From CAYXLI01 sp964464925 (GTDB lineage: Bacteria; Acidobacteriota; Terriglobia; Bryobacterales; Bryobacteraceae): 64,000 nucleotides of DNA. The notes under the pieces are model-generated. The model saw only the letters and a list, made by a program, of their open reading frames with translations, searched no databases and was not told where the DNA came from. The translations under genes were made by a program, and so were the position numbers. Position 1 is the stretch's first letter; each line of letters opens with the position of its first letter. The stretch lies in NCBI GenBank assembly GCA_964464925.1, contig CAYXLI010000021.1, positions 36,660 to 100,659 of the forward strand. Reading direction: 5' to 3'. Below are positions 52,627 through 61,874 of the stretch, in pieces.

Positions 52627-55600
52627 TTAGTAATTGAACTTGAGGCCAAACTGGAATTGCCGCGGATCGTACGCCGACGTGAATGACAGCGGATTGGTCG
52701 GAACTCCGCGAACACCCACCAGCGGCTTCGGCAACTGCTCTACCGTGATATTGCCGACGGTGTTATTGACGGTGCGGAAATTCGTATGGTTCGCCAGGTT
52801 GAACCCCTCGGCGATGAACTCCAGGTTGCGCGTTTCTTTCCCTAACGGAAAGCGCCGGCTCAGCCGCGCATCCAGGGAATAATACGCAGGACCTTGCCCG
52901 ATATTCCGACCCGCACGGAGCGGACGGTGATCGTTCGGATGCCGGTCCCCGAGGTTATCGACCCCTGTCAGCACATTGAACGGCCTCCCCGAAGAGGCCA
53001 CAAAGATCGGTGAAAACGTCCAGCCGCTTGCCAGGTGGCCCATAAAGCCGCCGTCACGGACCGGCGCCTGCATGACTGCGGCCGCCACGAACCGGTGCTT
53101 CTGATCGAAGCTGGACCGTGCACGCTCAGCGCGTGCATTCAATTGATCCTGCGGCTGAAAATCCGTATTGAAGTCGGTCACTTCGTCGATGGCTTTGCTC
53201 AGCGTGTAGTGGGTGGTCAGGGCGAAGCCGTTACTGAATCGCTTGTTTACCTGCACAATGCCCGCGTGATAAAACGTGTTCGCCGTCGGTTCGAAAATAT
53301 TCCGCTGGAACACAAGCGGGTTGTAGAAACCGAAAGTCGGCTGCCCATCGGGACGGCGCGGACCATAGTAAAGATTACGGTCCAAAATGCGAGGCAGGTG
53401 CAGGCCCCGATTGAAATTGTAGGCAACGCTCACTGAGAAACCGCCAATCGCTTGCTCCACCTCGAAAGAGGCCTGCTCGGAATACGGGTTCTTCCAGTTC
53501 GGAACGATCCCGAATATCACCGCGAACGGCAGCGCAGGGTTCGGCGTGATTCCGAATTGCGCCAGATCACTACGGGCGATCGTGCGGCTGCCGATCACGC
53601 CCTGCGCGAGCAAACGCTGATAAATGTCCGCAGACGTCAATGTCCGTCCAGTCAGCGGATTGTTCAGGCCCGGAGCGCCGGAGAGTGGCACAAACACCTG
53701 CTGAATATATTTGCCACTGAGAGCCTCCGCAACGTTAGCGATCTGTAAATTATTTTGCGAATAGAACATCCCATAGCCCGCGCGAATCACCGTTTTCTCG
53801 TTCGCAAACGGAGTCCATGCGAAGCCGACCCGAGGGGCGACGTTGTCCGGATCGGTTCCGACCGACGGCGGGTTTACCTCCAATTCATAGCGAACACCGT
53901 AGTTCAATGTGAGTTTCCGGGAGACGCGATACGTGTCCTGCGCAAAGAGGTTGAAGCGCTTTGAAGTTCCTGCCCAGTTGGGGTCGCCGAAGCCTTGTTG
54001 ATAATACGTGGGTAGCCCGAGGCTGTACGCCTGCAGTGCACTGATCGGCTCGCTCAGGTTCGGAATCAGCCGCTGTTGTCCTGTCTGGCTCAGAACCGTG
54101 GCCAAACTAGTGGGAAGGTTTGGATCGCCGCTGGCTGAAATCAGCACGCTTGCAAGGGGAACGTTCTCGCCGAAGCTGAACCGTCCGCTGAAGAACGTCT
54201 CGGTGCGTACGTTGTCCTTCACGGGGTTCACATCTCCGCCGAACTTGATCGTGTGCTTACCTCGGATCAGGTTCAGCGTGTCGGAGAACTGAAAGTGCTT
54301 CTCGATGGTCTTCGCGGGCAAGAAGATCTCGCGGCCGAACAGGCCGAAACCCGTGATGTCTAATTGCGGGCCATATGGATCGATCGTGGTCACATCCAAT
54401 GTGTAGTGCCCGAACATGGCGCGCATATCGTTCACCGTGCGATCGGTGAGCAGCCATATATCGCTCAGCATGATTGTGCCGTCCCGCTGTGCAATGCCGC
54501 GGCCGCGATTAAATGCCAGCAGCGCTCCGAGCTGCGCATTGGTCGAGGCTCCATCCGAAATGTTCCCGCGCAGGAATAAGTTGTTTTTTTTGCTGAAGTG
54601 ATGGTCGATTCGGAATGAGCCTTGGTTGTTGCTTTCCGAAAAAGGAAATACGCCGCTGTTGTCGTTGAACAATTTCACCAGCCGGGCATTGTTGTTCGGA
54701 ATCAGAGCCTGATCCGCCGCAGCCGCAAGTCGCCGTAACGAGGGGTTTCCACTCGCATTGAAAAAATCGACCAATTGCTGCTGGGACCTGGTGAGTTGTT
54801 CAAACGCCGAGCGGTCCTGCAGGATTGGGACGAAGCTGGTCTCGTGCCGGTCCAGCCGTTCAAAGGCGAGAAACACGAACGTCTTGTCTTTGCGAATCGG
54901 CGCTCCCAATGTGGCGCCCGCCTGGGAGCGCGTGAACGCCGATTTGCCGGGGTCAAAATAGTTTCGCGCCTGAATCGAACGATGCCGCAGAAAGCCGAAT
55001 ACGTCCCCGTGTACGTTGTTCGTCCCGGATTTGGAGACGATGTTGACTGCACCGCCGAAGCCGCCCCCGAATTCCGCCGAGAAACCGTTCCGATTCACCT
55101 GGAATTCCGCCACAGCTTCCTGGCTGAGGGATGGGCGGACGCCTCCGGAATTCTGATAATGCTCGGAGCCGTCGAGGAAGAACGCGTTGCCGCGCCCGTT
55201 GCTTCCTCCGAAGCTTAGCCCCGATTGCGGCGCCTGCACGACGCGATAATCCGTGCCGTCCACCATGTCGTTGGTCTCCACAACTGCAGGAGTCAACAGC
55301 GCCAGGTCGAGATAGCTTCGCCGGTTAATCGGCAGGTTCAGGATCTGCTCTGTCTGGATTGTGGCGGCCTGTTGTGTACGCTCGGTCTCGACAACGGGCG
55401 GTTCAGCCTTCACATTGAGTTCTGTCTCCAACTGACTTAAGGAGAGTGCCACCGGCAGTACCACAGTGTCGCCGATGCGCACCTGCACATCTTCATAGGT
55501 GCGCGGAGCGAATCCTGTCGCTTCAACGCGGATACGGTAGCGGCCTGGAGGTAGCAGCGGAAGGATGAAATCGCCAGTTTCCCAGCTTTCCGTGGATCGA

Positions 55601-55767
55601 GTAATACCCCGTTCCGAGTTGACGGCGGTAATGTGCACACCCTTTACAGAACTTCCGGACGGATCTGTAACCGTGCCCTTAATATCGCCGGAACTCGCCT
55701 GGGCCTGGCCGAAGGCGGGTGCTGCTGCCAGGCACACGATCAAATACGCACGGCGGAGAGCATGCAT
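52627..55767 (-). CDS. Oar-type TonB-dependent receptor
   Basis: 1046 residues. Signal peptide (MHALRRAYLIVCLAAAPAFGQ), a beta-sandwich (GDIKGTVTDPSGSSVKGVHI to IRVEATGF), plug region LPINRRSYLDLALLTPAVVE and GTNNVHGDVFGFLRHRSIQARNYF, then a barrel ending in GLKFNY. It differs from the neighbour at 49232 by alignment of only the family-typical parts, so the pair is not a recent duplicate. Substrate unknown. No SusD-like partner is adjacent. Confidence 0.92.
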   Translation of the reverse strand: MHALRRAYLIVCLAAAPAFGQAQASSGDIKGTVTDPSGSSVKGVHITAVNSERGITRSTESWETGDFILPLLPPGRYRIRVEATGFAPRTYEDVQVRIGDTVVLPVALSLSQLETELNVKAEPPVVETERTQQAATIQTEQILNLPINRRSYLDLALLTPAVVETNDMVDGTDYRVVQAPQSGLSFGGSNGRGNAFFLDGSEHYQNSGGVRPSLSQEAVAEFQVNRNGFSAEFGGGFGGAVNIVSKSGTNNVHGDVFGFLRHRSIQARNYFDPGKSAFTRSQAGATLGAPIRKDKTFVFLAFERLDRHETSFVPILQDRSAFEQLTRSQQQLVDFFNASGNPSLRRLAAAADQALIPNNNARLVKLFNDNSGVFPFSESNNQGSFRIDHHFSKKNNLFLRGNISDGASTNAQLGALLAFNRGRGIAQRDGTIMLSDIWLLTDRTVNDMRAMFGHYTLDVTTIDPYGPQLDITGFGLFGREIFLPAKTIEKHFQFSDTLNLIRGKHTIKFGGDVNPVKDNVRTETFFSGRFSFGENVPLASVLISASGDPNLPTSLATVLSQTGQQRLIPNLSEPISALQAYSLGLPTYYQQGFGDPNWAGTSKRFNLFAQDTYRVSRKLTLNYGVRYELEVNPPSVGTDPDNVAPRVGFAWTPFANEKTVIRAGYGMFYSQNNLQIANVAEALSGKYIQQVFVPLSGAPGLNNPLTGRTLTSADIYQRLLAQGVIGSRTIARSDLAQFGITPNPALPFAVIFGIVPNWKNPYSEQASFEVEQAIGGFSVSVAYNFNRGLHLPRILDRNLYYGPRRPDGQPTFGFYNPLVFQRNIFEPTANTFYHAGIVQVNKRFSNGFALTTHYTLSKAIDEVTDFNTDFQPQDQLNARAERARSSFDQKHRFVAAAVMQAPVRDGGFMGHLASGWTFSPIFVASSGRPFNVLTGVDNLGDRHPNDHRPLRAGRNIGQGPAYYSLDARLSRRFPLGKETRNLEFIAEGFNLANHTNFRTVNNTVGNITVEQLPKPLVGVRGVPTNPLSFTSAYDPRQFQFGLKFNY

Positions 55768-55782
55768 AGATCACCTGAGCAA

Positions 55783-55811
55783 ATTGTAGTCGCAGCAAGA
55801 TATATTAGCAA
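55783..55811 (-). promoter_or_regulatory. Sigma70-like promoter of the 1046-residue receptor
   Basis: On the minus strand TTGCTA (55811-55806), 17-nt spacer, TACAAT (55788-55783). The leader to the ATG at 55767 would be only about 8 nt, so the transcript may be nearly leaderless, or the true promoter differs. Confidence 0.4.
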
Positions 55812-55822
55812 TCGTGCCGCGT

Positions 55823-57169
55823 ATGTCTATTTCCTCCCGTACAGTCACCGCGTTTCTCTTGCTCACTATATCGAGCGCCGCAGCCGGATACAAAGCCGGC
55901 ATTGGGCGGACGAAAATCACGCCGGATTCACCTATCTGGATGTCGGGTTACGCGAATCGGACGCATCCGTCCGAAGGTGTAATTCAGGACCTCTGGGCAA
56001 AGGCGCTCGCTATCGATGACGGAAAGGGTGGGCGCGTGGTCATTGTTACCACCGATGTCATCGGGTTACCGCGCGGAATCTCTGAAGCTGTTGCGGCACG
56101 CGTTCAAAAGCAGCATGGACTCGATCGCGCAAGGCTGCTGTTGAATTCTTCGCATACGCACACCGGACCGGTCCTGAGGGCGAATCTTTCGACCATGTAC
56201 GACTATGGCGCCGAGAACGATCGCATCGTCCAGTCGTATAGCCAGAAGCTGACGGATGATCTCGTCCGGATCATCGGTGAAGCAATCGCCAATCTGAAAC
56301 CGGCGGAGTTGCGATATGGAGTCGGGGAAGCCGGTTTTGCCATAAACCGCCGTGAGCCGGCAGCGAAGGGCATCAAGATCGGCGTCAATCCGAACGGACC
56401 CACGGATCACTCCGTACCCGTGTTGCGGGTAACAGCCGCCGACGGCTCTCTTTTGGCGGTTCTGGTGGCATATGCGTGCCACAACACTACGCTCACGGGA
56501 GAGTTCTATAAGTTGAGCGGCGATTATGCAGGCTATATGCAGAGCGAATTGGAGAAGGCTCATCCCGGGTCAACGGCGATGTTTCTGATGCTCTGCGGCG
56601 GCGATCAAAATCCAAATCCACGCTCGACTCTCGACCTTGCCGAGCAGCATGGCAAAGAGTTGGCAGAAGCCGCCGATAAGGTCCTCATGGGTAATCTGAC
56701 CCAAGTGCAAGGACCGATCCGCGCCGCATTGCAACAGACGGAGCTTCCGCTGCAGCCGCATTCCCGAGAGACTTTTGAGGCGATGAAGAGCGACAAGAAT
56801 GTCTACAAGCGGCGCCTGGCGGCTGCCATGCTAAAGACCTATGATGAGCGCCATCCGGTGCGGACGGTATCGTACCCTGTGCAGGCGATTCGATTCGGCA
56901 AAGATCTTACGCTCTTGGCGCTTGGCGGCGAGGTCGTCGTCGATTATGATCTACGTGCCAAGCGCGAGTTTCCGAAAACGAATCTGATTGTGGCCGGCTA
57001 TTCGAATGACGTGATGTGTTACATCCCTTCTAAGCGTGTCCTTGGTGAGGGCGGGTACGAAGCGGTGGACAGTATGGTGTACTACGGCCAGCCCATGCCG
57101 TTTACCGACGAAGTGGAAGAGCGGATCTTCCGTACTATTCACAGAGTTATGAAGCGAGTGGGAAACTGA
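55823..57169 (+). CDS. Secreted neutral ceramidase-like hydrolase
   Basis: About 448 residues from the ATG at 55823 (a GTG at 55814 is also possible). A signal peptide is followed by AGIGRTKITPDSPIWMSGYANR, NSSHTHTGP, CHNTTLTGEFYKLSGDYAG and the LCGGDQNPNPR region, matching the neutral/alkaline ceramidase (PF04734) N-terminal domain with its zinc His residues. The enzyme family deacylates ceramide-like lipids. At about 450 residues it lacks the C-terminal beta-sandwich of full-length ceramidases, so the substrate may differ. The fumarylacetoacetase gene starts 4 nt downstream. Confidence 0.82.
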   Translation: MSISSRTVTAFLLLTISSAAAGYKAGIGRTKITPDSPIWMSGYANRTHPSEGVIQDLWAKALAIDDGKGGRVVIVTTDVIGLPRGISEAVAARVQKQHGLDRARLLLNSSHTHTGPVLRANLSTMYDYGAENDRIVQSYSQKLTDDLVRIIGEAIANLKPAELRYGVGEAGFAINRREPAAKGIKIGVNPNGPTDHSVPVLRVTAADGSLLAVLVAYACHNTTLTGEFYKLSGDYAGYMQSELEKAHPGSTAMFLMLCGGDQNPNPRSTLDLAEQHGKELAEAADKVLMGNLTQVQGPIRAALQQTELPLQPHSRETFEAMKSDKNVYKRRLAAAMLKTYDERHPVRTVSYPVQAIRFGKDLTLLALGGEVVVDYDLRAKREFPKTNLIVAGYSNDVMCYIPSKRVLGEGGYEAVDSMVYYGQPMPFTDEVEERIFRTIHRVMKRVGN

Positions 57170-57173
57170 ACCG

Positions 57174-58346
57174 GTGAATCGCACGCACGCACCCGACCGT
57201 CAGAGTTGGGTCGAGTCAGCCAATGCGCCGAATGCGGATTTCCCGATCCAGAATTTACCGTTCGGAGTCTTCCGGCGTGAGCCGCATGAGCTGTCGCGCC
57301 TCGGCGTTGCTATAGGCGATCAGATCCTCGATCTGCGCAAGTGCGCGTCGCAGAATCTCCTGCCTTCGGTTTGTGCGGCCCACACGCTGAATCCCGTCAT
57401 GGCCATGGGGAGGGCGTTCCAGTGGAACCTGCGGAAACTGATCTTTGAACTCTTGGCGGAAAACGCACAGCGCCGGCCGGAGATGCTGGTTCCGATGAGT
57501 AGTGTAGAGATGCTGGTGCCGGCGGAAATAGGGGACTTCACGGATTTCTATGCGTCCATTCATCACGCAACGCGCGTTGGCCAATTGTTCCGCCCGGAAA
57601 ACCCTCTGTTACCGAACTATCGATACGTGCCTATTGCGTATCACGGGCGAAGTTCTTCCATCGTTGCGAGCGGGACAGAGGTGCGCAGGCCCTGCGGACA
57701 GATTCGGCCGGATCCAGGCGCGCCTCCCGTCTTCGCGCCCAGCAGGCGTTTGGATTTCGAATTGGAATTGGGCTTCTTTGCCGGGGCCGGGAATGTGCAG
57801 GGGGAGCCGATCCGGTGCGATCATGCCGAGCGCTACATGTTCGGAGCATGCCTGGTGAACGACTGGTCGGCGCGGGACATTCAGGAGTGGGAGTACCAGC
57901 CCCTCGGCCCGTTTCTGGCGAAGAGCTTCGCCACCACGGTTTCGCCATGGGTAGTTACTTTGGACGCCCTGGAGCCGTTTCGCTGTGCGCCGTCCGCGCA
58001 CGATCCGGAGCCTCTCGAATACTTGCGTCCGCCGGGCAGTGCCTTCGATATTCAGCTTGAGGTTTGGAGGAACGGAGTATTGCTGACGCGCGGAAACGCC
58101 AAAACACTGTACTGGACACCTGCCCAGATGGTCGCGCATCACACATCAAACGGATGCAACTTGCGCCCGGGCGACCTGCTCGCCACGGGCACCATCAGCG
58201 GAGAGGACCGCGAATCGGCGGGCTGCCTGCTCGAGTTGGGAGGCGGCTTCCTGAACGACGGGGACGAAATTACTTTTCGCGCCTTCTGTGAAGCGGATGG
58301 ATTTGCGCGGATCGGCTTCGGAGATTGCAGCGGCAAAATACGATGA
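57174..58346 (+). CDS. fahA: Fumarylacetoacetase
   Basis: 390 residues from a GTG at 57174. DFTDFYASIHHATRVG gives D124 and H131, which match catalytic D126 and H133 of mammalian FAH by spacing. AYHGRSSSIVASGTEV, PSRRLDFELELGFF (metal Glu) and LVNDWSARDIQEWEYQPLGPFLAKSF form the rest of the site. It hydrolyses 4-fumarylacetoacetate to fumarate and acetoacetate, the last step of tyrosine degradation. hppD and hmgA are not adjacent. Confidence 0.92.
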   Translation: MNRTHAPDRQSWVESANAPNADFPIQNLPFGVFRREPHELSRLGVAIGDQILDLRKCASQNLLPSVCAAHTLNPVMAMGRAFQWNLRKLIFELLAENAQRRPEMLVPMSSVEMLVPAEIGDFTDFYASIHHATRVGQLFRPENPLLPNYRYVPIAYHGRSSSIVASGTEVRRPCGQIRPDPGAPPVFAPSRRLDFELELGFFAGAGNVQGEPIRCDHAERYMFGACLVNDWSARDIQEWEYQPLGPFLAKSFATTVSPWVVTLDALEPFRCAPSAHDPEPLEYLRPPGSAFDIQLEVWRNGVLLTRGNAKTLYWTPAQMVAHHTSNGCNLRPGDLLATGTISGEDRESAGCLLELGGGFLNDGDEITFRAFCEADGFARIGFGDCSGKIR

Positions 58347-58400
58347 CAGTCACTGCATGCCGTGGTCTGGGTGTCCAAATGTCAGGAGTCCATCGCACTC

Positions 58401-58496
58401 ATGTTCCGGCTTTGGGTCATCCTTCCAGCCGCATTGATTACCGGACTCGCGGTCTGGATCGTTTACGGCTTGATGAAGGCAGATAAGCAGGTTTAG
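58401..58496 (+). CDS. Possible 31-residue single-helix membrane microprotein
   Basis: ATG at 58401, stop at 58496, with AGGAG 12 nt upstream (long spacing). The product begins MFRLWVILPAALITGLAVWI and ends in the charged tail KADKQV, a textbook small transmembrane peptide. It overlaps the 3' end of the convergent M23 gene by about 59 nt, which lowers confidence. Resembles CydX/CcoQ-type subunits only in architecture. Confidence 0.3.
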   Translation: MFRLWVILPAALITGLAVWIVYGLMKADKQV

Positions 58497-59307
58497 CCGC
58501 CTCGCATCGCGCGATGGGACCGGCAAAAACTACAGGATTTACGGGAACGCCGTTGACATGTACCTGCCAGTGCAGGTGCGGTCCGGTGGCGAAACCGGTG
58601 GCGCCTACATAGCCGACCACGTCGCCCTGTTTCACTTCGGTCCCTTCAGGAACGGCCAATTTCGAGAGGTGGAGGTACAGAGACGTCACACCCTGGCCGT
58701 GGTCGATCCCGATGGTCCCCCCGTGCAGCCGGAACATTCGGGAGATGCGCACTACCCCCGCGGCCGTCGCATGCACCGGCACTCCCATGCCCGAGCGCAA
58801 ATCGAGGCCGCGATGATAGTTTCCCGTCGGCTTACCGTTGTGCAGCCGCGTCACTCCAAATAATGAGTTCACGCATGCATCGGTCGGCTTCTCGAAGGGT
58901 TCGGACCAATACCGGACTCCGGATGCGGTGTTCTGCAAGCCGCGCACGGCATCCATCTCCCCGGGCAGAGGCTTTAATGCCCTGAGTGCCTTGCCCGCAA
59001 CAATGTTCTGCTTTGGGTACTGCGCATCTTCCACGATGACGCTGGATTTGCGGAAGACAGATCCATGCCCGTCCTGAATGGTCATCTCATACGTGCCTGG
59101 CTTGGCGATTGCCGCCACAGGGATAAGGCCCAGCAGTTCGCCATTCAGTTGTTTGAAGAGTGGAGCTGTTCTGTCGAGCAGCATCGCGTACAGACGGGAG
59201 GACGGAGGATCTTTGATTACGATCCGCAGCACTTCTCCCTGCTTCACATGATCTGGAGGAGATTGCGCACCGGCGCTCGCCAGTGCGCAGAATAGAGCTA
59301 CTGCAAC
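58438..59307 (-). CDS. Secreted M23-family peptidase
   Basis: The peptidase domain has NYHRGLDLRSG (zinc His and Asp) and GPHLHWQ (HxH), the LytM-type zinc site of M23 endopeptidases that cut peptidoglycan cross-links; a beta-rich N-terminal domain precedes it. The 5' end is unclear: a signal-like VAVALFCALASAGAQ stretch begins at 59307 without ATG, GTG or TTG. The frame stays open to an ATG at 59454 inside the prxQ gene, and a GTG at 59247 would lose the signal. I give 59307 as the likely start of homology. Confidence 0.78.
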   Translation of the reverse strand, partial: VAVALFCALASAGAQSPPDHVKQGEVLRIVIKDPPSSRLYAMLLDRTAPLFKQLNGELLGLIPVAAIAKPGTYEMTIQDGHGSVFRKSSVIVEDAQYPKQNIVAGKALRALKPLPGEMDAVRGLQNTASGVRYWSEPFEKPTDACVNSLFGVTRLHNGKPTGNYHRGLDLRSGMGVPVHATAAGVVRISRMFRLHGGTIGIDHGQGVTSLYLHLSKLAVPEGTEVKQGDVVGYVGATGFATGPHLHWQVHVNGVPVNPVVFAGPIARCEAAKPAYLPSSSRKRSRPRVR

Positions 59308-59777
59308 TCGGCCAGTGCGGCCAGAACTTCCTCTGCGTGGCCTTTGGGCGAGACCTTCGGGAAGACCTTCGCGATCTTGCCATCCTTGCCCACAATGAAC
59401 GTGCTGCGCAGAATCCCCATATACTTCTTCCCGTACATGCTCTTCTCGCCCCATGCGCCGTAAGCCTCCGCGACTTTGTGCTCCTGGTCAGCCAACAACG
59501 GGAAGTTCAGGTGGAATTTCTGCTTGAACTTTGTCAGCGCATTGGGCGCATCCGGCGAAACGCCGACCACAAGGGCATCATACTTCGCGAAGTTCTCCGC
59601 AGCCCACGCATCTCGAAATTCACAGGCTTCCGTGGTGCATCCGGGCGTGTCCGCCTTCGGATAAAAGTACACGACTACGTTCTGCCCTTTGTGCTTGGCG
59701 AGGTCGAAAGTCTCGCCCGAATCGGTATCCAGCTTGATTGCCGGAGCCTTCGCTCCTTCTTTCAAAATGTCTGACAT
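59298..59777 (-). CDS. bcp: Thiol peroxidase PrxQ/Bcp
   Basis: 159 residues with YPKADTPGCTTEACEFRD: peroxidatic C47 and resolving C52, the atypical two-Cys PrxQ pair. It reduces H2O2 and organic peroxides with electrons from thioredoxin. The end overlaps the M23 frame's signal-like region. Normal length for the family. Confidence 0.94.
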   Translation of the reverse strand: MSDILKEGAKAPAIKLDTDSGETFDLAKHKGQNVVVYFYPKADTPGCTTEACEFRDAWAAENFAKYDALVVGVSPDAPNALTKFKQKFHLNFPLLADQEHKVAEAYGAWGEKSMYGKKYMGILRSTFIVGKDGKIAKVFPKVSPKGHAEEVLAALAELQ

Positions 59778-59788
59778 AGATCTTTAGA

Positions 59789-59998
59789 TTAGTCGACCGG
59801 CACGCGAGTGCCTTTTTGTTGAGTCTTGCTGAGATTCTCGATGCGGTCGTCGATGAGTTGCCTGATCCCTTTCAGCACCTCGATACGGGCATTCCGGAAG
59901 TGGTTGATCACCTCGTCGGACGGGCCCAGCTTCCTGAGGATGGAATGGAGTTCCGGGCCGATTCCGCCGCACACACACTCGCTCTTGCGTTCTTCCAT
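59789..59998 (-). CDS. Small Cys-containing protein paired with the ArsA-like ATPase
   Basis: 69 residues. The ATG directly follows the ATPase stop (TAG then ATG), so translation is coupled. The N terminus has CVCGG; the rest is helical with a conserved-looking LGPSDEVINHFRNARIEVLKG and IRQLIDDRIENL. Similar small proteins occur beside ArsA-like ATPases in other bacteria in my recollection; no function is known. It may be a client or adaptor. Confidence 0.6.
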   Translation of the reverse strand: MEERKSECVCGGIGPELHSILRKLGPSDEVINHFRNARIEVLKGIRQLIDDRIENLSKTQQKGTRVPVD

Positions 59999-61186
59999 CT
60001 ACGCCTCCTTCATTTCTACCACTAGTATCCTGTTTTCGAGCCTCGCGCGCGCAGGCACCAGCGCTGCCATGCTGGTCGGGAGTCCGATGTGCCGGCGGAG
60101 CGTACCGATTTCGATGATCAACTCATCGTTCTTTTTGAACAGTCCCACCTCGCCTTTGGACGCGAACGGCAAGTTCAGCTTCACCTCATAGCGCCCCTCT
60201 TCCTTGTGGAAAGTGTAAGGCCTCTCCGTGCGTGTGACGCACGAAGGATCCTCATCCGGCCGATACACCGCGCTCGCGAGTTCCTCCAAACGCTGCCGTC
60301 CGACCACTTCCTGCGCGAACAAGGGCACGCGCCGAAGAGGCACGGGTGCAAAGTACGTTTCCATCTCGGCCAGCGTCGATGCTTGCGATTTCCGCCACTC
60401 GCTGAAGAACGAGTCAGTGATCGTATCGGGAAGTACACGATTTACGACAATCCAGTCCACGGTCAGGCCATGCAGCGAGAAGTATACGAAAGCGCGCTGG
60501 GTCTCCCGGAGAACCATCTTCTCCGCATTTGTGACCAGCCGTACGCTGGTCACCTCCGGATCTTCCAGCAGCACATCGACACCTTCGAGCTTGCGGAATA
60601 GATCGACGATGTTTGCGAAATATGTGTCGGGCGGCAGTTCGACGGGTGAGAGCCGGTTCGCAAGCGGACGCATCGTTCTCAGCATCGTCCGCTGGAACGG
60701 AAACACGTGCTTCATGTACCAGTCGAGCGTGGTTGGCATGCTGATGAAGCGCATCGATTCGGCGGTTGGCGCGCAGTCCAGTATCACCACGTCGTAGCGC
60801 GATTCACGTTTGTACTGGTTCACGTACATCATCGCGCTCAGCTCTTCCATGCCCGGAAGGATGGCCAGTTCTTCGGCCTCCACTCCGGAAATACCCGTCG
60901 TTCGCAGAACCGACGTGATGTAGGTTGAGATCTCGGTCCAGTGTTTCTTGATTTCCTTTTGGATGTTGACCTCGTGGATGTCGAGGTGCTCATTCACCCG
61001 GTATGGTTCCGCCGTTCGGCCGTGAAACAGGTCTTTCTCAAGATCGAACGAATCCGCGAGGCTGTGTGCGGGATCGACGCTCATGACGAGCGTCCTCTTG
61101 CCGAGCCTCGCGAGCTGTACGCCGGTTGCGGCCGCGAGGCTGGTCTTTCCCACGCCTCCTTTGCCGCTATAAAGCAGGATTCTCAT
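59999..61186 (-). CDS. ArsA/GET3-like P-loop ATPase with HSP20-like C-terminal domain
   Basis: 395 residues from the ATG at 61186 (a GTG at 61189 is just upstream). The deviant Walker A GKGGVGKT is at the N terminus, followed by the Asp of SVDPAHSLADSF (switch I) and ILDCAPTAESMRF (switch II). The C-terminal about 90 residues (YEVKLNLPFASKGEVGLFKKNDELIIEIGT) resemble the alpha-crystallin-type domain fused to bacterial ArsA-like proteins. No arsenite genes are near, so tail-anchored protein handling or another targeting role is as likely as arsenical extrusion. It overlaps the DUF2064 stop by one base. Confidence 0.85.
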   Translation of the reverse strand: MRILLYSGKGGVGKTSLAAATGVQLARLGKRTLVMSVDPAHSLADSFDLEKDLFHGRTAEPYRVNEHLDIHEVNIQKEIKKHWTEISTYITSVLRTTGISGVEAEELAILPGMEELSAMMYVNQYKRESRYDVVILDCAPTAESMRFISMPTTLDWYMKHVFPFQRTMLRTMRPLANRLSPVELPPDTYFANIVDLFRKLEGVDVLLEDPEVTSVRLVTNAEKMVLRETQRAFVYFSLHGLTVDWIVVNRVLPDTITDSFFSEWRKSQASTLAEMETYFAPVPLRRVPLFAQEVVGRQRLEELASAVYRPDEDPSCVTRTERPYTFHKEEGRYEVKLNLPFASKGEVGLFKKNDELIIEIGTLRRHIGLPTSMAALVPARARLENRILVVEMKEA

Positions 61187-61830
61187 CACTTCGTTGGATG
61201 CGCGCCAGCCGCAAGATGTTGGAGAAACGCTCGTGTCCGGCGCGGCAGGTCCGTGCAGGCCTGCAGTCGCTGGAGATCGGCGGGTTCGTCAACATCGAAC
61301 CAAATCTCGCCGAGTTCCATGGTCAGGCCGCAATTTGCCAGCGCCCGTTCCGTGCCGCTGAGCGTCGCCGGCGTGCTCCACGCAACGCCTTCAAACATTG
61401 CAGAATGGGTTCGCTTCGCAGAAATGGCGTAATAGCCGCCGTCCTCGGTAGGGCCAAGTGCTATATCAGCCCCGCTTGTCATTAAGCGTTGTACATGATC
61501 GACCGGGAGGTTGGGCGAGTCGCTCCCCACGATTGTGGCGCGATCATATCCGGAGGCGAAAGCGCTCGCAAGGCTGTGAAGCATTTTTAATCCTAAATCG
61601 CCCGGAATCTGAAGCTTACGCGTAACGGAAAACTCCGCCCAGGCATCGGATGGTATGTCGGTATGAAGCTCGAAATGGGTTCCGGGCACCTGTTGCAGGC
61701 GCTCGATCATGTCGGCAACGAATGTGGTGTGGAGGGCAGCCGCTTCATCCCCGCTGAGCACTGGAAGAAGCCGGGTTTTCACCCGGCCCGGAACCGGAGC
61801 TTTCGCGAATAGGATGATGACGGACCGCAC
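61186..61830 (-). CDS. DUF2064/TIGR04282-type nucleotidyl- or glycosyltransferase-like protein
   Basis: 214 residues. LFAKAPVPGRVKTRLLP at the N terminus and VGSDSPNLPVDHVQ, LGPTEDGGYYAIS and WFDVDEPADL are the conserved blocks of the family that is often near radical SAM/selenodomain genes. The fold is GT-A-like with an SDSPNL Asp motif for metal. The substrate is unknown. It is the first gene of the ArsA-like unit, divergent from the cytochrome c gene across 44 bp. Confidence 0.85.
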   Translation of the reverse strand: MRSVIILFAKAPVPGRVKTRLLPVLSGDEAAALHTTFVADMIERLQQVPGTHFELHTDIPSDAWAEFSVTRKLQIPGDLGLKMLHSLASAFASGYDRATIVGSDSPNLPVDHVQRLMTSGADIALGPTEDGGYYAISAKRTHSAMFEGVAWSTPATLSGTERALANCGLTMELGEIWFDVDEPADLQRLQACTDLPRRTRAFLQHLAAGAHPTK

Positions 61831-61874
61831 TGCGAAATTGTAAACTATGTAAACAGGTCAGGAGCTGCAAATCA

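Noticed and set aside
59999..61186. Arsenic resistance operon
   Set aside because: The ATPase resembles ArsA, but there is no arsB, arsC, arsR or acr3 gene nearby, so the function is left open.
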